The notes: a model not told the origin generated them from the sequence alone. A DNA stretch of 64,000 nt from Vigna angularis (GCF_016808095.1 NC_068974.1:16740001-16804000); one strand, 5' to 3'; positions 1 through 12,340 are shown, counted from the first letter of the stretch. Numbers and translations: made by a program.

Positions 1-3000
1 TTTGGAGAATTTTAGAAACTTGTACTCAAGTTTGATTTCGTTTTAATTTCCTCTATCTTTTGGATGACTGTATACATATTTAAATACTATTATCTCTATC
101 TCTCAATTGCTTTTACATATTATAATAGTTGAATCCTATTATATTATATGTTTATATGATATTTTGGGATGTCAAATAAATAACTTCTATATATCCAAGT
201 TTATTAAATTAAAACTTAATTGTTTTTATGTTCTCTCTTTTATATAAATTAGTTGGATTATAAAAATATTTATAAGAAAATTATAATTTATAGATAGTTA
301 AGTCATAATATAAAGAATTTAGATATCACAATTCATTTTACATTTATTTATTGAGTTTACATATTAGGATATTAGGACGTGTTATTTGTAAAAATCTCTT
401 AAATAATTATCCCATTTTAAAAAAGTTATCTACATATGTTTCATTAAAAATTAAATTATAATTATTTACTTTTGAAGTTATAGAGAAATCACGGGTGAAT
501 AATGCTTTTTAAATCTTTTCGCTATGTAAAGGTGTTTTAGACATTTAGACTCTAGTTGTTATAATATAAGTAAGTTAAAAACTTTTTAAATACGAAAACA
601 GTAAATCACATATTTTTATACTAATTCACTTAACTTGAACTACGTTCGTATCTCCCTTAAGAATTTTTACGAAGTTTCACTAATCTTTTTTCAAGATTAC
701 ACGAGTTTTGTCTCTCAAAGATCTCACCGCGTATGCTCACCACTCTTGATTATAACGAGTATTAGAACCATTGGTTACAACGAGTATTAGCATCACTCTT
801 GATTCTCTAGTCAACACGATTAGAATGAGTTTAGTCTACTAACCTTAAACAATTGTCTAGACGTTCAAATTAATCTAATCTGAACAAGCAAGTATTTAAA
901 TTCTCTTACAACAAATTCATAGTGAGATTTACAAGGTACATATGAAAGGATATGTTTTTAATACAGTACAATTTGTAACACTTGAAAGTATTTCTCTCTT
1001 TCACTAGAAAGCTTCAGACACTATATGAACTTATGCATAAATATAAGAGTAAGAAAACATAATAATATTCACTTTGTTATCCTTCTTGTCTTCTCTTCAT
1101 ACATCTGGCTATTTATAGCTTTCTCGAGAATATGTTCGTTGATTATTGAGTTAACTTTAATTAGATTAGGTTGATAGCCCTTTTTGCTTCTAAGTCAGGC
1201 TTACATCTTTTCTAAAATGTGTAGTTCTTTGGCAGTGCTTTGCATTAAGAGTGACTTGTACAGTTTGTTAAAGCAAAAGTCTTCAATAGAAACATTCCTA
1301 GAATGTTTTTCACTTCTCTCAACTTCTTTATTCATCATGTGCATTTGTTCTAATTAATCCGTTATGCATACCTGATTTGCACAAATAACAAGGACAAAGT
1401 ATACAATTAAAAAAGCACTTTGCAGTACATGCATTAATGGACATTTAATGTTTTGAACGTTTATATACATTAAATATAATTTCTTTATTCAAAACACTTT
1501 GTCATTTGTCTTGTCAATATAGAGGTTAATGTTCAAGTATAGTGTTCAAATATTGACACACGATGTTAAGTATTAGATGCTTATAAATAAAAAGTGGTAT
1601 TGAGATATTGCTTTTGGCGCACTTTTCATAAGACGATTGTTTCTTCATAGAATACTCTTTCTTATAACACTAATTGAATATAAAATATTAAGCTTCAGTG
1701 TTTTTATGATTCTAAGAATAATGTTTCAATCAAAAAGTTTGAGAACACATCTTATTGTTTTGCACGTTTTTCTTAGATGATATCTTTTGTAAGACATTTT
1801 TCATTTATAACAAGTTTTGGATCACATGAGCTAATATTCATTAGGTGATGCCTATTGTAAAGCATTTTTCTCCATTGCGAGAGATCTTTCATCTCATTGC
1901 TTTTCAATATTCTTTCAAACACTATTTCAATAATTCATGAATAGATATTTTAAGCACAATGTCATATTAAGTTTATGTAGGATTTTCAAATTGATCAGAT
2001 GCTTCCTGCAACCAACCGGTTAGGAAAGTTGTTCTGATAAGACTTGTAGATTATCTCTTAAGATGCTTTTGAGCATAAGTCTTTTAGGCTTTTGATCTTG
2101 ATTGAATTGGTCAACTAGATAATCCTATTGGATAGAGGTTGTTAACATATAATGTTTAGGAGTTCTCTCTTATGATCACTCAAAGATATACTTGTGTTTT
2201 CTCCAAGGTATATCTATGTTCTCTTCCATTATATACTCTTCTTCGAAAGACAATATTTCGTTTAATGTTATTGTTAAACTTCAAAATTCGATATGCTAAA
2301 CGGTATATTCTCTAAATGATCTTATTTCAACAACTTTAATATTATATTAAGAAAATAAAATTTAAAACAAAAAATATTAAATAACTAATATATTTATCCA
2401 CTAAACATTTAATGATTCTTCAACATTTATAGAACATTATGTAATATATATTTTACTTTAAAATTATTAAAAAGTAATACATTATTTTTATGTATTTTTC
2501 ATTATGAATTAATCATAAAGTGTGATATAATTACCAAATTCAAGTGAACTTATCATAAATGATTTAAAAGGCCCTCCTATAACAATATTAATAAAAAAAA
2601 TATGATTATATCAAATATTTATTCATATAAAATCAATAACAAGTTACTTTTAATCCAGGTGACAATTTCATGTCAAAATTAATAATTTCATGTCAAAATT
2701 TTCTATTGATAATCCTACTTAATAAGTAGGAAGAAGATGTAATAATCTATAAAGAACATGTATCTTTTTATTATTTTTTTTTTTCTAAACTTTTATCCTT
2801 GTAATTACTATTTTTAAAATTTAAATAACTATTCATAAAAAAAACTATTTTTCAGTTTTTATCATTTTAGTAATTAGTTTTTCAAATTCAAATAATTACT
2901 CACAATAAAAACTTATTTAGACAATATTACTTATCATATTTTTTATTTTAATAAATAAAATTTATTTCTTTTTATTATCAGGACACAACAATATGCATTA

Positions 3001-3197
3001 TTAATTCATACTCACTGTATCAACAGTTTTTTATATACCTCAAAATATATGTAATGAGGTTATTACTATTTCTTCAATATTTTATACCATTTTAATGTCT
3101 CATAACTTAATCATAACATTAAATTTTAATTTTTACTTTTTTAAAAGTCAACAAATTATGGATCATATCTTCTACAAAAGAATTAAAAAGATTCTTG
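1..3197. other. AT-rich region without a recognisable gene
   Basis: No open reading frame here has recognisable protein content; the longest (64 codons near 3095) is asparagine-, phenylalanine- and isoleucine-rich, as expected of AT-rich DNA. Positions about 620-1130 contain short repeated phrases (for example AACGAGTATTAG twice near 758 and 780) and have the texture of a decayed LTR, but I could not find matching ends. Nothing else is supported. Confidence 0.5.
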
Positions 3198-3202
3198 AAA
3201 GG
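3198..3202. repeat. Target-site duplication AAAGG, left copy
   Basis: AAAGG directly precedes the LTR end TGTAACATCCC at 3203 and is repeated at 12341-12345 directly after the LTR end GGTCTCACA. This five-base direct repeat marks the integration site of the Tekay-like element. Confidence 0.9.
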
Positions 3203-5810
3203 TGTAACATCCCAAAATATAGTAATTACCATAAATCAGAATTAATTACCATTAACAGTGAAGTGAACAATCTTTATATTCCTAACTGAAATTCAAGAGC
3301 CGAAAGGCTGCAGTACAAAAATAACGAGCGTATCATAGCTACAGGAATTAAATTAGACGAACGGTTTTACCAAAGAAATAACCGAACGTCCTCATAAGTT
3401 AATATTTACAATCTAAACATCTACGAGCGCTCTAATCAAAATGAAAGACGGACGTCCTACTGCTCCGCTTTCACTTCCACTTCAACTAAGTTTTCTTCTC
3501 CCTCGATCACGTCCTCTAGAGTGGCTTCTCCTTCTGCTCACATCCACACGGATGATCATTGCAAGACAGGACGAACGTACAGATACAATGGACAACACAA
3601 GGAAAACGAAAGGGTAAGCTTATATAATTTAATTCATACAATCAACACATACATTTAACATTTCAATTCACACATACAAAATGTAACTTAATATAGAATA
3701 ACATAGAAATATGTATATATATATATATATAACAGACCGTCCGGACTGTATGAATCTGTGTAGTTACAAGCGTCCCTGCACCCGAGTGGTGTAGTAACTG
3801 GGATACACCAAACAGCTGCCACTCGAGGTAAGTCCGTTCTTACGTCGCCCGTGTTAACTTATGGACTAAGGACCTCCTGCCGTTCCCACACATGACTACC
3901 CTCCTCTACATGAAGATGAGTATCACGGAACATCAGGATGGACAACGAGTCTTAACTTATCCACAATCATACTTTACCAAATTTAATATTTAACATATCT
4001 GAGACGTTCCTCCTTGGAACGCTCGTCCAAAATCCATACTCATAGAATCACTCAATAAAGTGTTCACATGGTAATATCTTATAATTTATCATCATTCTCA
4101 TCTTTAAATTTAAGAGCATAAAAGGACGAACGTTCAGTCCTTTGAAGAATTAGGACGAACGTCCAAATAAAGTACTGGATGGACGAACGTGACTCTCTGT
4201 TTGGTCAGTTAAATGAACTGACTCTATTGAAGGTATAATGATACTTAGAAAATTTTCATGAAAAAGATCTTGGACCAGATTCAATGTACCAAGGATGGTC
4301 AATAATACTTAGAATTTTCTTTGTAAAATTTTGTATATGAAGAACCGATGCCAGTATTTGAACGAACGTAAGAGGATGAATATTGTAATATTTGAACGAA
4401 CGCTATTTACGTTCGATAAGGAATCAAAGATAAGGACGAGCGTGCGATTTAAGACCGAACACTACATCAAAGCGAACGCTAGGTATATGACTGACAACCA
4501 ATCATGACAAACGCTTGGTCCAAGACCGAGCGCTCTTTAGGACGAACGCTTAGTATAAGATCGAGCGCTAATTAGGACGAACGTTCGGTACAAGACCAAG
4601 CGCTCTTTAGGACGAACGTTCGGTACAAGACCGAGCGCTCTTTAGGACGAACGTTCGGTACAAGACCGAGCGCTCTTTAGGACGAACGCTCAGTGTAAGA
4701 CCGAACGTCACTTAATTCAGTACCATTTAATTTAAGGCGTACGACAACTCTATGCTGAGCCGAACGCCCAAACATAGTAATTCGAAATAAGGACACTCGT
4801 TCTCAAATCGAATTCTTCCCAAATGAAATAATTCTACTCTAAGTAATTTTTTTAGGGAAACCGAACGGTATAAGACCGTACGATGACGAGCGTAATGTAT
4901 CATAGGGAGAATTATCATATCCAGATTTTTCAACTATCTTAACTTTAACATTTTTCATATGATTAATACTTTATACATTCACATCCAATATTACTTCACA
5001 AACTTTATGGAATTCATCACATTAATAACTCATTCATTACAGTACTAATCCATTTTCATACGTATCAAAACAACATGCAGTTCAACCAAATCAAAATCAT
5101 ATTCCATAGCAGTGATCGTTCATAACATCTCACTCATCATACTTTTCATACATGCAAACCAGATCATACAACATACAAGTATAAATTAAACATATAAGCT
5201 TCCCTTACCCGGATTGACAACCAAACTTGTCCTAGATGCAAAAGTGGCTTCGTCCAACTACGCTTTTCTTATGTTCTTGACTCTTCCAAAACAATTCTAA
5301 CCACAGAAAACAGAACACTTAGACTACCTACTTGCATGCAACTACAACCCTAGTTTTCCAGAAACCTAAGGACAAGCTTCTGAAGGAGACTTACCAGTTT
5401 CAGCCTTTCAAACTGTTCGGTCCAGTTGGTAGCTTGCAGTTGGGCGAGCGTTCCTACGGTGCTGCAAGTTGATCAGAGAAGAGGCGTGAGATTTACAGTA
5501 GAGAGAAGTTGGGAGTTTTAGAGAGAAGTTGGAGAAGAAGAAAGGCCAAAGTTTCGTGAGGAAGAAGGTGAATGCAGAGAGTGAGAAGAAGTGTTTTCAA
5601 AGAAATAAATTTTTCTTCCCAACGTCAAACGGACATGCACTCTCATACTGACACCTGTTTCCCACTACAGATTTCCTAAGGTTCTAAAATGACACATGGC
5701 AGACGTGCATGCGGTGCAAAGTGGGTTTTTAATTTCCCTGAGCAGTGATGTGGCGTGTATTAATGGTGATGTGACAGGGATTTGCAGTGCTGATTTTCTA
5801 GGGTCTCACA
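3203..5810 (-). repeat. 3' LTR of the Tekay-like element (2608 bp)
   Basis: On the minus strand it starts TGTGAGACCC and ends GGGATGTTACA. Positions 3738-5810 match 10268-12340 almost base for base. The same termini occur in the solo LTR at 50242-52627, which confirms the full length. The LTR is rich in GACGAACG and GAACGTTCG motifs and contains a 35-bp tandem array. Short reading frames in it (for example 4727-4933) are copied in both LTRs and are not genes. Confidence 0.88.
4524..4698. repeat. 35-bp tandem array, five units, in the 3' LTR
   Basis: Units begin GACCGAGCGCTCTTTAGGAC at 4524, 4559, 4594, 4629 and 4664, each 35 bp, with degenerate units on both sides (a partial one starts at 4699). 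Each unit carries the palindrome CGAACGTTCG or a variant of it. Confidence 0.9.
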
Positions 5811-5820
5811 TTCTCCCTAA
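5811..5820 (-). other. Polypurine tract of the Tekay-like element
   Basis: The minus strand reads TTAGGGAGAA immediately before the 3' LTR start TGTGAG. The pol stop codon TAG overlaps it. Position and purine content fit the plus-strand primer site. Confidence 0.8.
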
Positions 5821-6544
5821 CTACAAAAATTTTCGTCCTCGAAAATTAGAAACTTACCCATAAATAAGGGGGGATACAAATCTCTCTTAGCATCCTCCAC
5901 TTCCCATGTTGAATCGCCAGTCTTCGCATCCCACACCACTTTAACTAGACGAACGTCCTTTCCTTTGTATAGCTTGGTGCGGCTGTCTTCCACGCGAACA
6001 GGTTGCAATTCTAGCGTTCGGTCGTGGCGCAGTTGAACATCTTCCAGCTCCAAGATATGAGAAGGATTGGCTATGTACTTCCGGAGTTGGGAAACGTGGA
6101 AGACTGGATGAAGATTTGATAGTTGAGGAGGCAAAGCTAGTTCATACACCACTGGTCCGATCTTCTCAAAATCTGGTACGGTCCTATGAACTTGGGAGAT
6201 AGCTTCTTTGGACGAACGGTTCGGTCTACTCCAGTGATCAGGTTGAGTCTAAGAAATACATGATCTCCTGCAGCGAACTCCAAAGGTCTTCTTCTTCTAT
6301 CCGCATAGGACTTCTGCCTGCTAAGGGACATCTTCAGCCTTTCTTGAATTAACTTCACTTTCTCGGTAGTTTGCTGGATGAGCTCAGGTTCAGTTAGCAC
6401 ATTCTCTCCTTCCTGGAACCAACAAAGTGGTGTGCGGCACTTACGTCCGTACAAAGTTTCGAAGGGAGCCATTCCAATGCTGGACTGGAAGTTGTTGTTG
6501 TAGGTGAACTCTACTAACGGTAAGACTTCATCCCAAACGCCCAT
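5817..6544 (-). pseudogene. Integrase C-terminus and chromodomain-like tail, frameshifted
   Basis: Two overlapping frames together give the end of a chromovirus pol. 6544-6137 encodes the integrase segment LVEFTYNNNF, the MAPFETLYGRKCRTPLCW block and the GDHVFLRL...KLSPKFIGPYQIL (GPY/F) module. 6152-5817 continues with ALPPQLSNLHPVFHVSQLRKY and a tail containing VKVVWD and STWEVEDA, which resembles the Tekay/Del chromodomain. The frames are separated by a single-base indel in the T run near 6165. The tail ends with FEDENF just before the stop codon and polypurine tract. The catalytic integrase core and all upstream pol domains are absent, so it is not functional. The family call is strong; the exact lineage is inference from this tail and the LTR style. 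Confidence 0.85.
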
Positions 6545-6559
6545 GTGATCTAGAACACA

Positions 6560-6935
6560 CGTCCTCGAAAATCAAGGGATACTAAAGGGTATACGGGAAT
6601 ACTTTGTCTCTGCTTGTAAATCTTCAACTTCTCTCGTAATGTCGTCATTCTTCTCGTTCCAGACCACTCTCACCCATCTGATGGATTTTCTCTTGAAACA
6701 CTTGGTTGGGGTATCTCCCATACGTACTGGTTGGATCTATACAATTCGGTATCCCTAAATATGAACATCTTTTAGCTCTAGCACATTAGACGAGTCTCCA
6801 TTATACTTCCAGAGTGGTGATGCGTGAAAACTAGATGATGATTCGCTAATTGAGGAGGCAATGATATCTTCATACTCAACTCGCCAGATTCTATTTAAGA
6901 TTTGGTAATACTAATGAATTTGAGAAACAGCTTTT
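6560..6935 (-). pseudogene. Second, diverged copy of the chromovirus pol 3' end
   Basis: The minus-strand translation reads SLPPQLANHHLVF, then IQPVRMGDT and VRVVWNEKN...REVEDLQ in shifting frames. This is a worn copy of the ALPPQLSN...LQPVRVEDS...VKVVWDAK tail found at 6152-5817. On the minus strand it lies upstream of the integrase segment, which is the wrong order for one pol gene, so it derives from a duplication or from recombination with another copy. Multiple stops and frameshifts are present. Confidence 0.65.
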
Positions 6936-8742
6936 AAGGTAAACGGCTCTACCTACCCGCGCGCGTCCTTAGTAAATATTCAAGGCTGACTGGTTCCAAC
7001 TATACCGAACGGAAAAATTTGGGTAAGGCTGAATGGTTATGGAAAGAGAGTGAACTACAGAAGAACTATGAAGTAAGTAAACGGTTGATAACATTAAAAT
7101 AAGGAAATAATGGCTTTGAAAGGTTGATCGATCGGTAACCTAAATACCGAACGAGAAAAATCACTATTAAGAAAAATCACAAGTCTTTCAAGAGGAAAAG
7201 AATTAATATGGGAGTTTGTTTCTATTGTAGTCGAGTGTGAAACAATGAAACAGAAGAAACAGCGAAACAGAGAAGAGAAATACTGAAAGAATAATCTGAA
7301 TATCGTGGAATAGAATTATTAATGAAAAACAAGACAAGGTGAACTATATATATTTGTATAGTTAATCCAAATAAAGGACATAAATAACGAGCGCTAAAAA
7401 AAAACGAACGAAACCGAGCAGCCAAAAGACCTGAACGTTCGTTCATAACCGAACGCTTAGAAGAAAGAGAACGTTTGTCAGACGAAAACCGAACGATTAA
7501 TCACAAGAAACACAATGAATAAAATATAAGGCTGATTCTAAATGACAGTTACTGTTTGAAGAAGGGAATATAAGGAATTCCTGAGTGGTTTAAAGGGAGT
7601 ATCAAACATTTTAGGTTTAGGCAGAGAGTGGATTTTCTTGGTCATTGGAGAAAACTAGACTTCACCTCTGACCCCAATTCGATTCAAAACGAGCATACTT
7701 CCAGGTCTTCATGTTTTTGGGTTGTCCTATCCGTCTGGTCGTTCGTCTGAAGTAATAAGTTGAACGAATCCTCAACTGGTTACCCAACTTACTCTTAGAT
7801 GATTGCACAGATCCAAGAGATGAAATGAAAATCTCTACCTGGATTGCTACTAAATTGTATTCTAAACAATCCAACCACTTCCCTGCTGTCCTGTGAAACC
7901 AATCCTTATCATTAACTTCTCAAACTGATAACTATAAAGCGAAAATTCTTGTTCAATCTACTCTCAGTAAATCTAATAGTATCTTAGACGTATTACCGAT
8001 CGGTTCTATCGAACGTTTCACTCTCTACTAACGTTCGTATCCTTACTTATAATATTAATTACTGAAACTCTCAACAAAACCCAAATTTAGGTTTATCACT
8101 GCTTACACCCGTCTTAGTGTTTGCATATTGCTTATCCAGTAATTCATACTTCAAACACTTCTACCCTTAGCTCTTTATTGTTCCTAACATTCCTAGCAAT
8201 GCTCTCACATGTTTCACTCTGACTCATCCATCTTGTATACCACGAAAATGAGAGTACTATATAACGAAATGTTCGCTTCAATTAAACTAGTTATTGAGTT
8301 CCATCCACTCTGCAATTGCTACTTTGCAATAGGTTACTGATGTTAACCTGACATCTGGTATTAGCGCAAAAAGAGATTCAACTTTTAGCTAGCCTGGGCG
8401 TCTCTTCCGGAGAACTCTATAATTCAAATGTTTACTATTACCGTTCGGTTATCCCCTCACTACTGAACGATCTAATTTAATAGATACGAACGTCGACACT
8501 CCAGTTTTATGGTGTATATCCTAGATCAGTCAATTCCAGTAAAAAACACTCCCTAAAATAATAATTAGCACTATTTCACAGGTTAGCCATCCAACTAACT
8601 CAATTGTTGATACTTTCATCTCCAGATCAAACGACTCCCTTATCACAACAATTTAAAACAATGTACGGCAAGGCCGTTCATTCAATAAGTAAGTGTGGTT
8701 GTTGAATGTACCTAAACTTGCTGTTCTAGCGCCTGTCATGGC
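6936..8742 (-). other. Degraded interior of the Tekay-like element
   Basis: No protease, RT or RNase H motif can be read in any frame across 1.8 kb where about 3-4 kb of pol would be expected. CGAACG-type motifs (near 7390, 7440, 8030 and 8490) resemble those of the LTRs, so some of this may be LTR-derived. No gene is supported. Confidence 0.45.
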
Positions 8743-9178
8743 CTAATCCTGACCGATTGCCTGTTCGACCACGCCCCTTGGTTGATTTCTTTCAGCATCT
8801 AGAGGCGTCATCACTGCTCGTCCTCCCATATTACACTTGCGTTCTAGATGTCCGTTTCTCCTACAACGAGTGCATAACTTTACTCCCAACAACTTAGGAC
8901 ATGATGCTCGGTAGTGTGGTCCTCCACACTGAAAACACTTCACTACCCCTTGCTGTCCAGACCGATTGGCAGCAACTAACGATTGTGCTTGAGACCCATT
9001 AGGAGTAGATGGTAATCCAGTACGAGCGTAAGGCATCCTCCTTGTCCTCCTTGAATTAGTAATATTCCTTGAAGATTTGGGTCCTCTCATTACCTGCTGT
9101 TGTTGCTTCATATGTTGCTCCACTTCTGTCACGTTCTTCTCTAATACATTAACTTTCTACACCTCACCAGGGAGACAC
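8743..9178 (-). pseudogene. gag C-terminal part with two zinc knuckles
   Basis: The reading frame from about 9132 to 8743 contains two CX2CX4HX4C knuckles, CFQCGGPHYRASC and CTRCRRNGHLERKC, preceded by a glutamine-rich stretch (HMKQQQQ) and a basic segment. This is the nucleocapsid region of a Ty3/gypsy gag. The frame can be read further upstream to CLPGEV followed by a TAG at about 9160, and then it is cut by the Copia-type LTR at 9179. The capsid part and the start codon are missing. Its place downstream of the 5' LTR remnant on the same strand fits the chromovirus order. Confidence 0.8.
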
Positions 9179-9373
9179 TGTTAGCAAAATGATGAAGATG
9201 AAGTTTTGATGATATCCAAATCAAGTCAAGAACAACCAAGACTCATGAAGAATGATCTTTTGAAGACTTGTAATCTTTTGTAATAATTGTATGAACATAG
9301 GAAAATTAGTAGTTTTATGTATACATTCAAAAGTGATGTAAAAATAAACCAAAAAGCCGAAACTGTGCAGTGC

Positions 9374-9606
9374 TAATCGATTAACAGAGGGTGTTAATCG
9401 ATTGTTCCAGTGCGCCATGAAGAAGCCCATCATTGTAGTGTTAATCGATTAACACAAGGTGTTAATCGATTAACGTTAATCGATTAACAAGGGCTGTTAA
9501 TCGATTAACACAGGAGCCGTTTGAAAAACTAGCCGTTTTAAGAGCCGTTGGACTATCCGTTGGGGTGCTAATCGATTAACCACTGTAGCTAATCGATTAA
9601 CACAGT
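9374..9606. repeat. Cluster of TTAATCGATTAA palindromes
   Basis: Eight copies of (G)(C/T)TAATCGATT(AAC) lie within about 230 bp, near 9374, 9393, 9440, 9458, 9473, 9489, 9567 and 9589, some back to back. They sit just upstream of the TATA box, in the U3 part of the Copia-type LTR. Confidence 0.9.
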
Positions 9607-9650
9607 CAGAAAGGCTGAAAACGTAAAATGGAAGAGTCTTTGGATGAGTC

Positions 9651-9658
9651 TATAAATA
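9651..9658 (+). promoter_or_regulatory. TATA box of the Copia-type LTR
   Basis: TATAAATA follows the ATCGAT palindrome cluster and precedes a transcript-like leader. This is the usual U3/R arrangement. Confidence 0.6.
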
Positions 9659-9850
9659 GACTCTCATTTCCTCTCAACTAAAGACAGAGAAACTCTTCCC
9701 TTGTGCTCAAATACTCAGAAACTCTTGAGAATTGTGTGCTCTTGCTCAGCTAAGGAAACTCTGTCTGTAGAGTTGGTGATATACTGCTACGGTGATAGAG
9801 GAATAGCTGGTTCATCCTTGGTGTGTCTAAGGAGGTGTCTGGAAGAGGAA

Positions 9851-9944
9851 GTTCATCCTTCGTGAAGTATTCGGAGGAGGTGTTCATCCTTCGTGAAGTA
9901 TTCGGAGGAAGTGTTTCATCCTTTGTGAAGATTCAAAGGAGGTG
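9851..9944. repeat. 31-bp tandem repeat, three units
   Basis: Units beginning GTTCATCCTTCGTGAAG start at 9851 and 9882, with a third, diverged unit at about 9913. Looser relatives lie upstream near 9812. Confidence 0.8.
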
Positions 9945-10262
9945 TTGTCTCATCTCTTGTGGCATCAAGAGAGGTGGTTTCTAAACTTTTACAAATTGTA
10001 TCTTTGTGATTGTAGTTTGTAATTGTTTTGTGTTAGTGAAACTGTTTATCTTGTTTTGAGATAAGCGACTGGACGTAGGATTGGTAAGATCCGAACCAGG
10101 ATAAAATCATCTGTGCAAATTTCTCTCAACCTTACTCTCTTTGTTTGTCAATATTAATTGCTAAGTAAGTTTAACTGAGTAAAAATTAAAAGGCACACGT
10201 TTGTATTAAAAACCCTCTTTGTTTGTTATTCCACGCTAACCATTCCGCTGCAGTCACTCCTG

Positions 10263-12340
10263 ACAAGCGTCCGGACTGTATGAATCTGTGTAGTTACAAG
10301 CGTCCCTGCACCCGAGTGGTGTAGTAACTGGGATACACCAAACAGCTGCCACTCGAGGTAAGTCCGTTCTTACGTCGCCCATGTTAACTTATGGACTAAG
10401 GACCTCCTGCCGTTCCCACACATGACTACCCTCCTCTACATGAAGATGAGTATCACGGAACATCAGGATGGACAGCGAGTCTTAACTTATCCACAGTCAT
10501 ACTTTACCAAATTTAATATTTAACATATCCGAGACGTTCCTCCTTGGAACGCTCGTCCAAAATCCATACTCATAGAATCACTCAATATAGTGTTCACATG
10601 GTAATATCTTATAATTTATCATCATTCTCATCTTTAAATTTAAGAGCATAAAAGGACGAACGTTCAGTCCTTTGAAGAATTAGGACGAACGTCCAAATAA
10701 AGTACTGGATGGACGAACGTGACTCTCTGTTTGGTCAGTTAAATGAACTGACTCTATTGAAGGTATAATGATACTTAGAAAATTTTCATGAAAAAGATCT
10801 TGGACCAGATTCAATGTACCAAGGATGGTCAATAATACTTAGAATTTTCTTTGTAAAATTTTGTATATGAAGAACCGATGCCAGTATTTGAACGAACGTA
10901 AGAGGATGAATATTGTAATATTTGAACGAACGCTATTTACGTTCGATAAGGAATCAAAGATAAGGACGAGCGTGCGATTTAAGACCGAACACTACATCAA
11001 AGCGAACGCTAGGTAGATGACTGACAACTAATCATGACAAACGCTTGGTCCAAGACCGAGCGCTCTTTAGGACGAACGCTTAGTATAAGATCGAGCGCTA
11101 ATTAGGACGAACGTTCGGTACAAGACCGAGCGCTCTTTAGGACGAACGTTCGGTACAAGACCGAGCGCTCTTTAGGACGAACGTTCGGTACAAGACCGAG
11201 CGCTCTTTAGGACGAACGCTCAGTGTAAGACCGAACGTCACTTAATTTAGTACCATTTAATTTAAGGCGTACGACAACTCTATGCTGAGCCGAACGCCCA
11301 AACATAGTAATTCGAAATAAGGACGCTCGTTCTCAAATCGAATTCTTCCCAAATGAAATAATTCTACTCTAAGTAATTTTTTTAGGGAAACCGAACGGTA
11401 TAAGACCGTACGATGACGAGCGTAATGTATCATAGGGAGAATTATCATATCCAGATTTTTCAACTATCTTAACTTTAACATTTTTCATATGATTCATACT
11501 TTATACATTCACATCCAATATTACTTCACAAACTTTATGGAATTCATCACATTAATAACTCATTCATTACAGTACTAATCCATTTTCATACGTATCAAAA
11601 CAACATGCAGTTCAACCAAATCAAAATCATATTCCATAGCAGTGATCGTTCATAACATCTCACTCATCATACTTTTCATACATGCAAACCAGATCATACA
11701 ACATACAAGTATAAATTAAACATATAAGCTTCCCTTACCCGGATTGACAACCAAACTTGTCCTAGATGCAAAAGTGGCTTCGTCCAACTACGCTTTTCTT
11801 ATGTTCTTGACTCTTCCAAAACAATTCTAACCACAGAAAACAGAACACTTAGACTACCTACTTGCATGCAACTACAACCCTAGTTTTCCAGAAACCTAAG
11901 GACAAGCTTCTGAAGGAGACTTACCAGTTTCAGCCTTTCAAACTGTTCGGTCCAGTTGGTAGCTTGCAGTTGGGCGAGTGTTCCTACGGTGCTGCAAGTT
12001 GATCTGAGAAGAGGCGTGAGATTTACAGTAGAGAGAAGTTGGGAGTTCTAGAGAGAAGTTGGAGAAGAAGAAAGGCCAAAGTTTCGTGAGGAAGAAGGTG
12101 AATGCAGAGAGTGAGAAGAAGTGTTTTCAGAGAAATAAATTTTTCTTCCCAACGTCAAACGGACATGCACTCTCATACTGACACCTGTTTCCCACTACAG
12201 ATTTCCTAAGGTTCTAAAATGACACATGGCAGACGTGCATGCGGTGCAAAGTGGGTTTTTAATTTCCCTAAGCAGTGATGTGGCGTGTATTAATGGTGAT
12301 GTGACAGGGATTTGCAGTGCTGATTTTCTAGGGTCTCACA
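10263..12340 (-). repeat. 5' LTR of the Tekay-like element, truncated
   Basis: 10268-12340 matches 3738-5810 with about 16 substitutions by eye, including a second copy of the 35-bp array (five units, 11054-11228). The outer terminus GGTCTCACA is intact and is followed by AAAGG. The inner terminus (equivalent of 3203-3737) and the adjacent PBS are missing. Confidence 0.88.
11054..11228. repeat. 35-bp tandem array, five units, in the 5' LTR
   Basis: It has the same phase and unit count as the array at 4524-4698, so the array predates this insertion. Confidence 0.88.

Larger units (their letters stand above)
9179..10252 (+). mobile_element. Copia-type solo LTR
   Basis: It begins TGTTAGCAAAATG and ends TTCCGCTGCA, the usual shape of plant Copia LTRs. 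It has a TATA box at 9651 and the familiar late segment GCGACTGGACGTAGG followed by AACCAGGATAAAA. No internal domain, PBS or polypurine tract is attached, so it is a solo LTR. Its flanks GACAC (9174-9178) and GTCAC (10253-10257) match at 4 of 5 bases, a possible mutated duplication. It interrupts gag of the Tekay-like element. The far side does not resume gag but the 5' LTR, so a deletion accompanied or followed insertion. Confidence 0.7.
3203..12340 (-). mobile_element. Ty3/gypsy chromovirus (Tekay/Del-like), minus strand, decayed
   Basis: The element is bounded by TG...CA LTR ends and a perfect AAAGG duplication. Read on the minus strand the order is 5' LTR remnant (12340-10263), gag zinc-knuckle segment (9132-8743), a degraded stretch, integrase C-terminus with chromodomain-like tail (6544-5817), polypurine tract and full 3' LTR (5810-3203). 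Protease, reverse transcriptase and RNase H are not recognisable. The PBS and about 535 bp of the 5' LTR are missing where a Copia-type solo LTR now sits. The LTRs, compared over 2073 bp of equal length, differ at about 16 sites by eye, so the insertion is fairly young despite the damage to its interior. Confidence 0.85.

Noticed and set aside
3714..3732. TA dinucleotide run (also near 14884 and 51033) as a regulatory site
   Set aside because: Ordinary microsatellites in AT-rich DNA.
4727..4933. 68-codon frame repeated almost unchanged at 11257-11463
   Set aside because: Both copies lie in the two LTRs of one element; similarity comes from LTR duplication, with no domain or coding signature.
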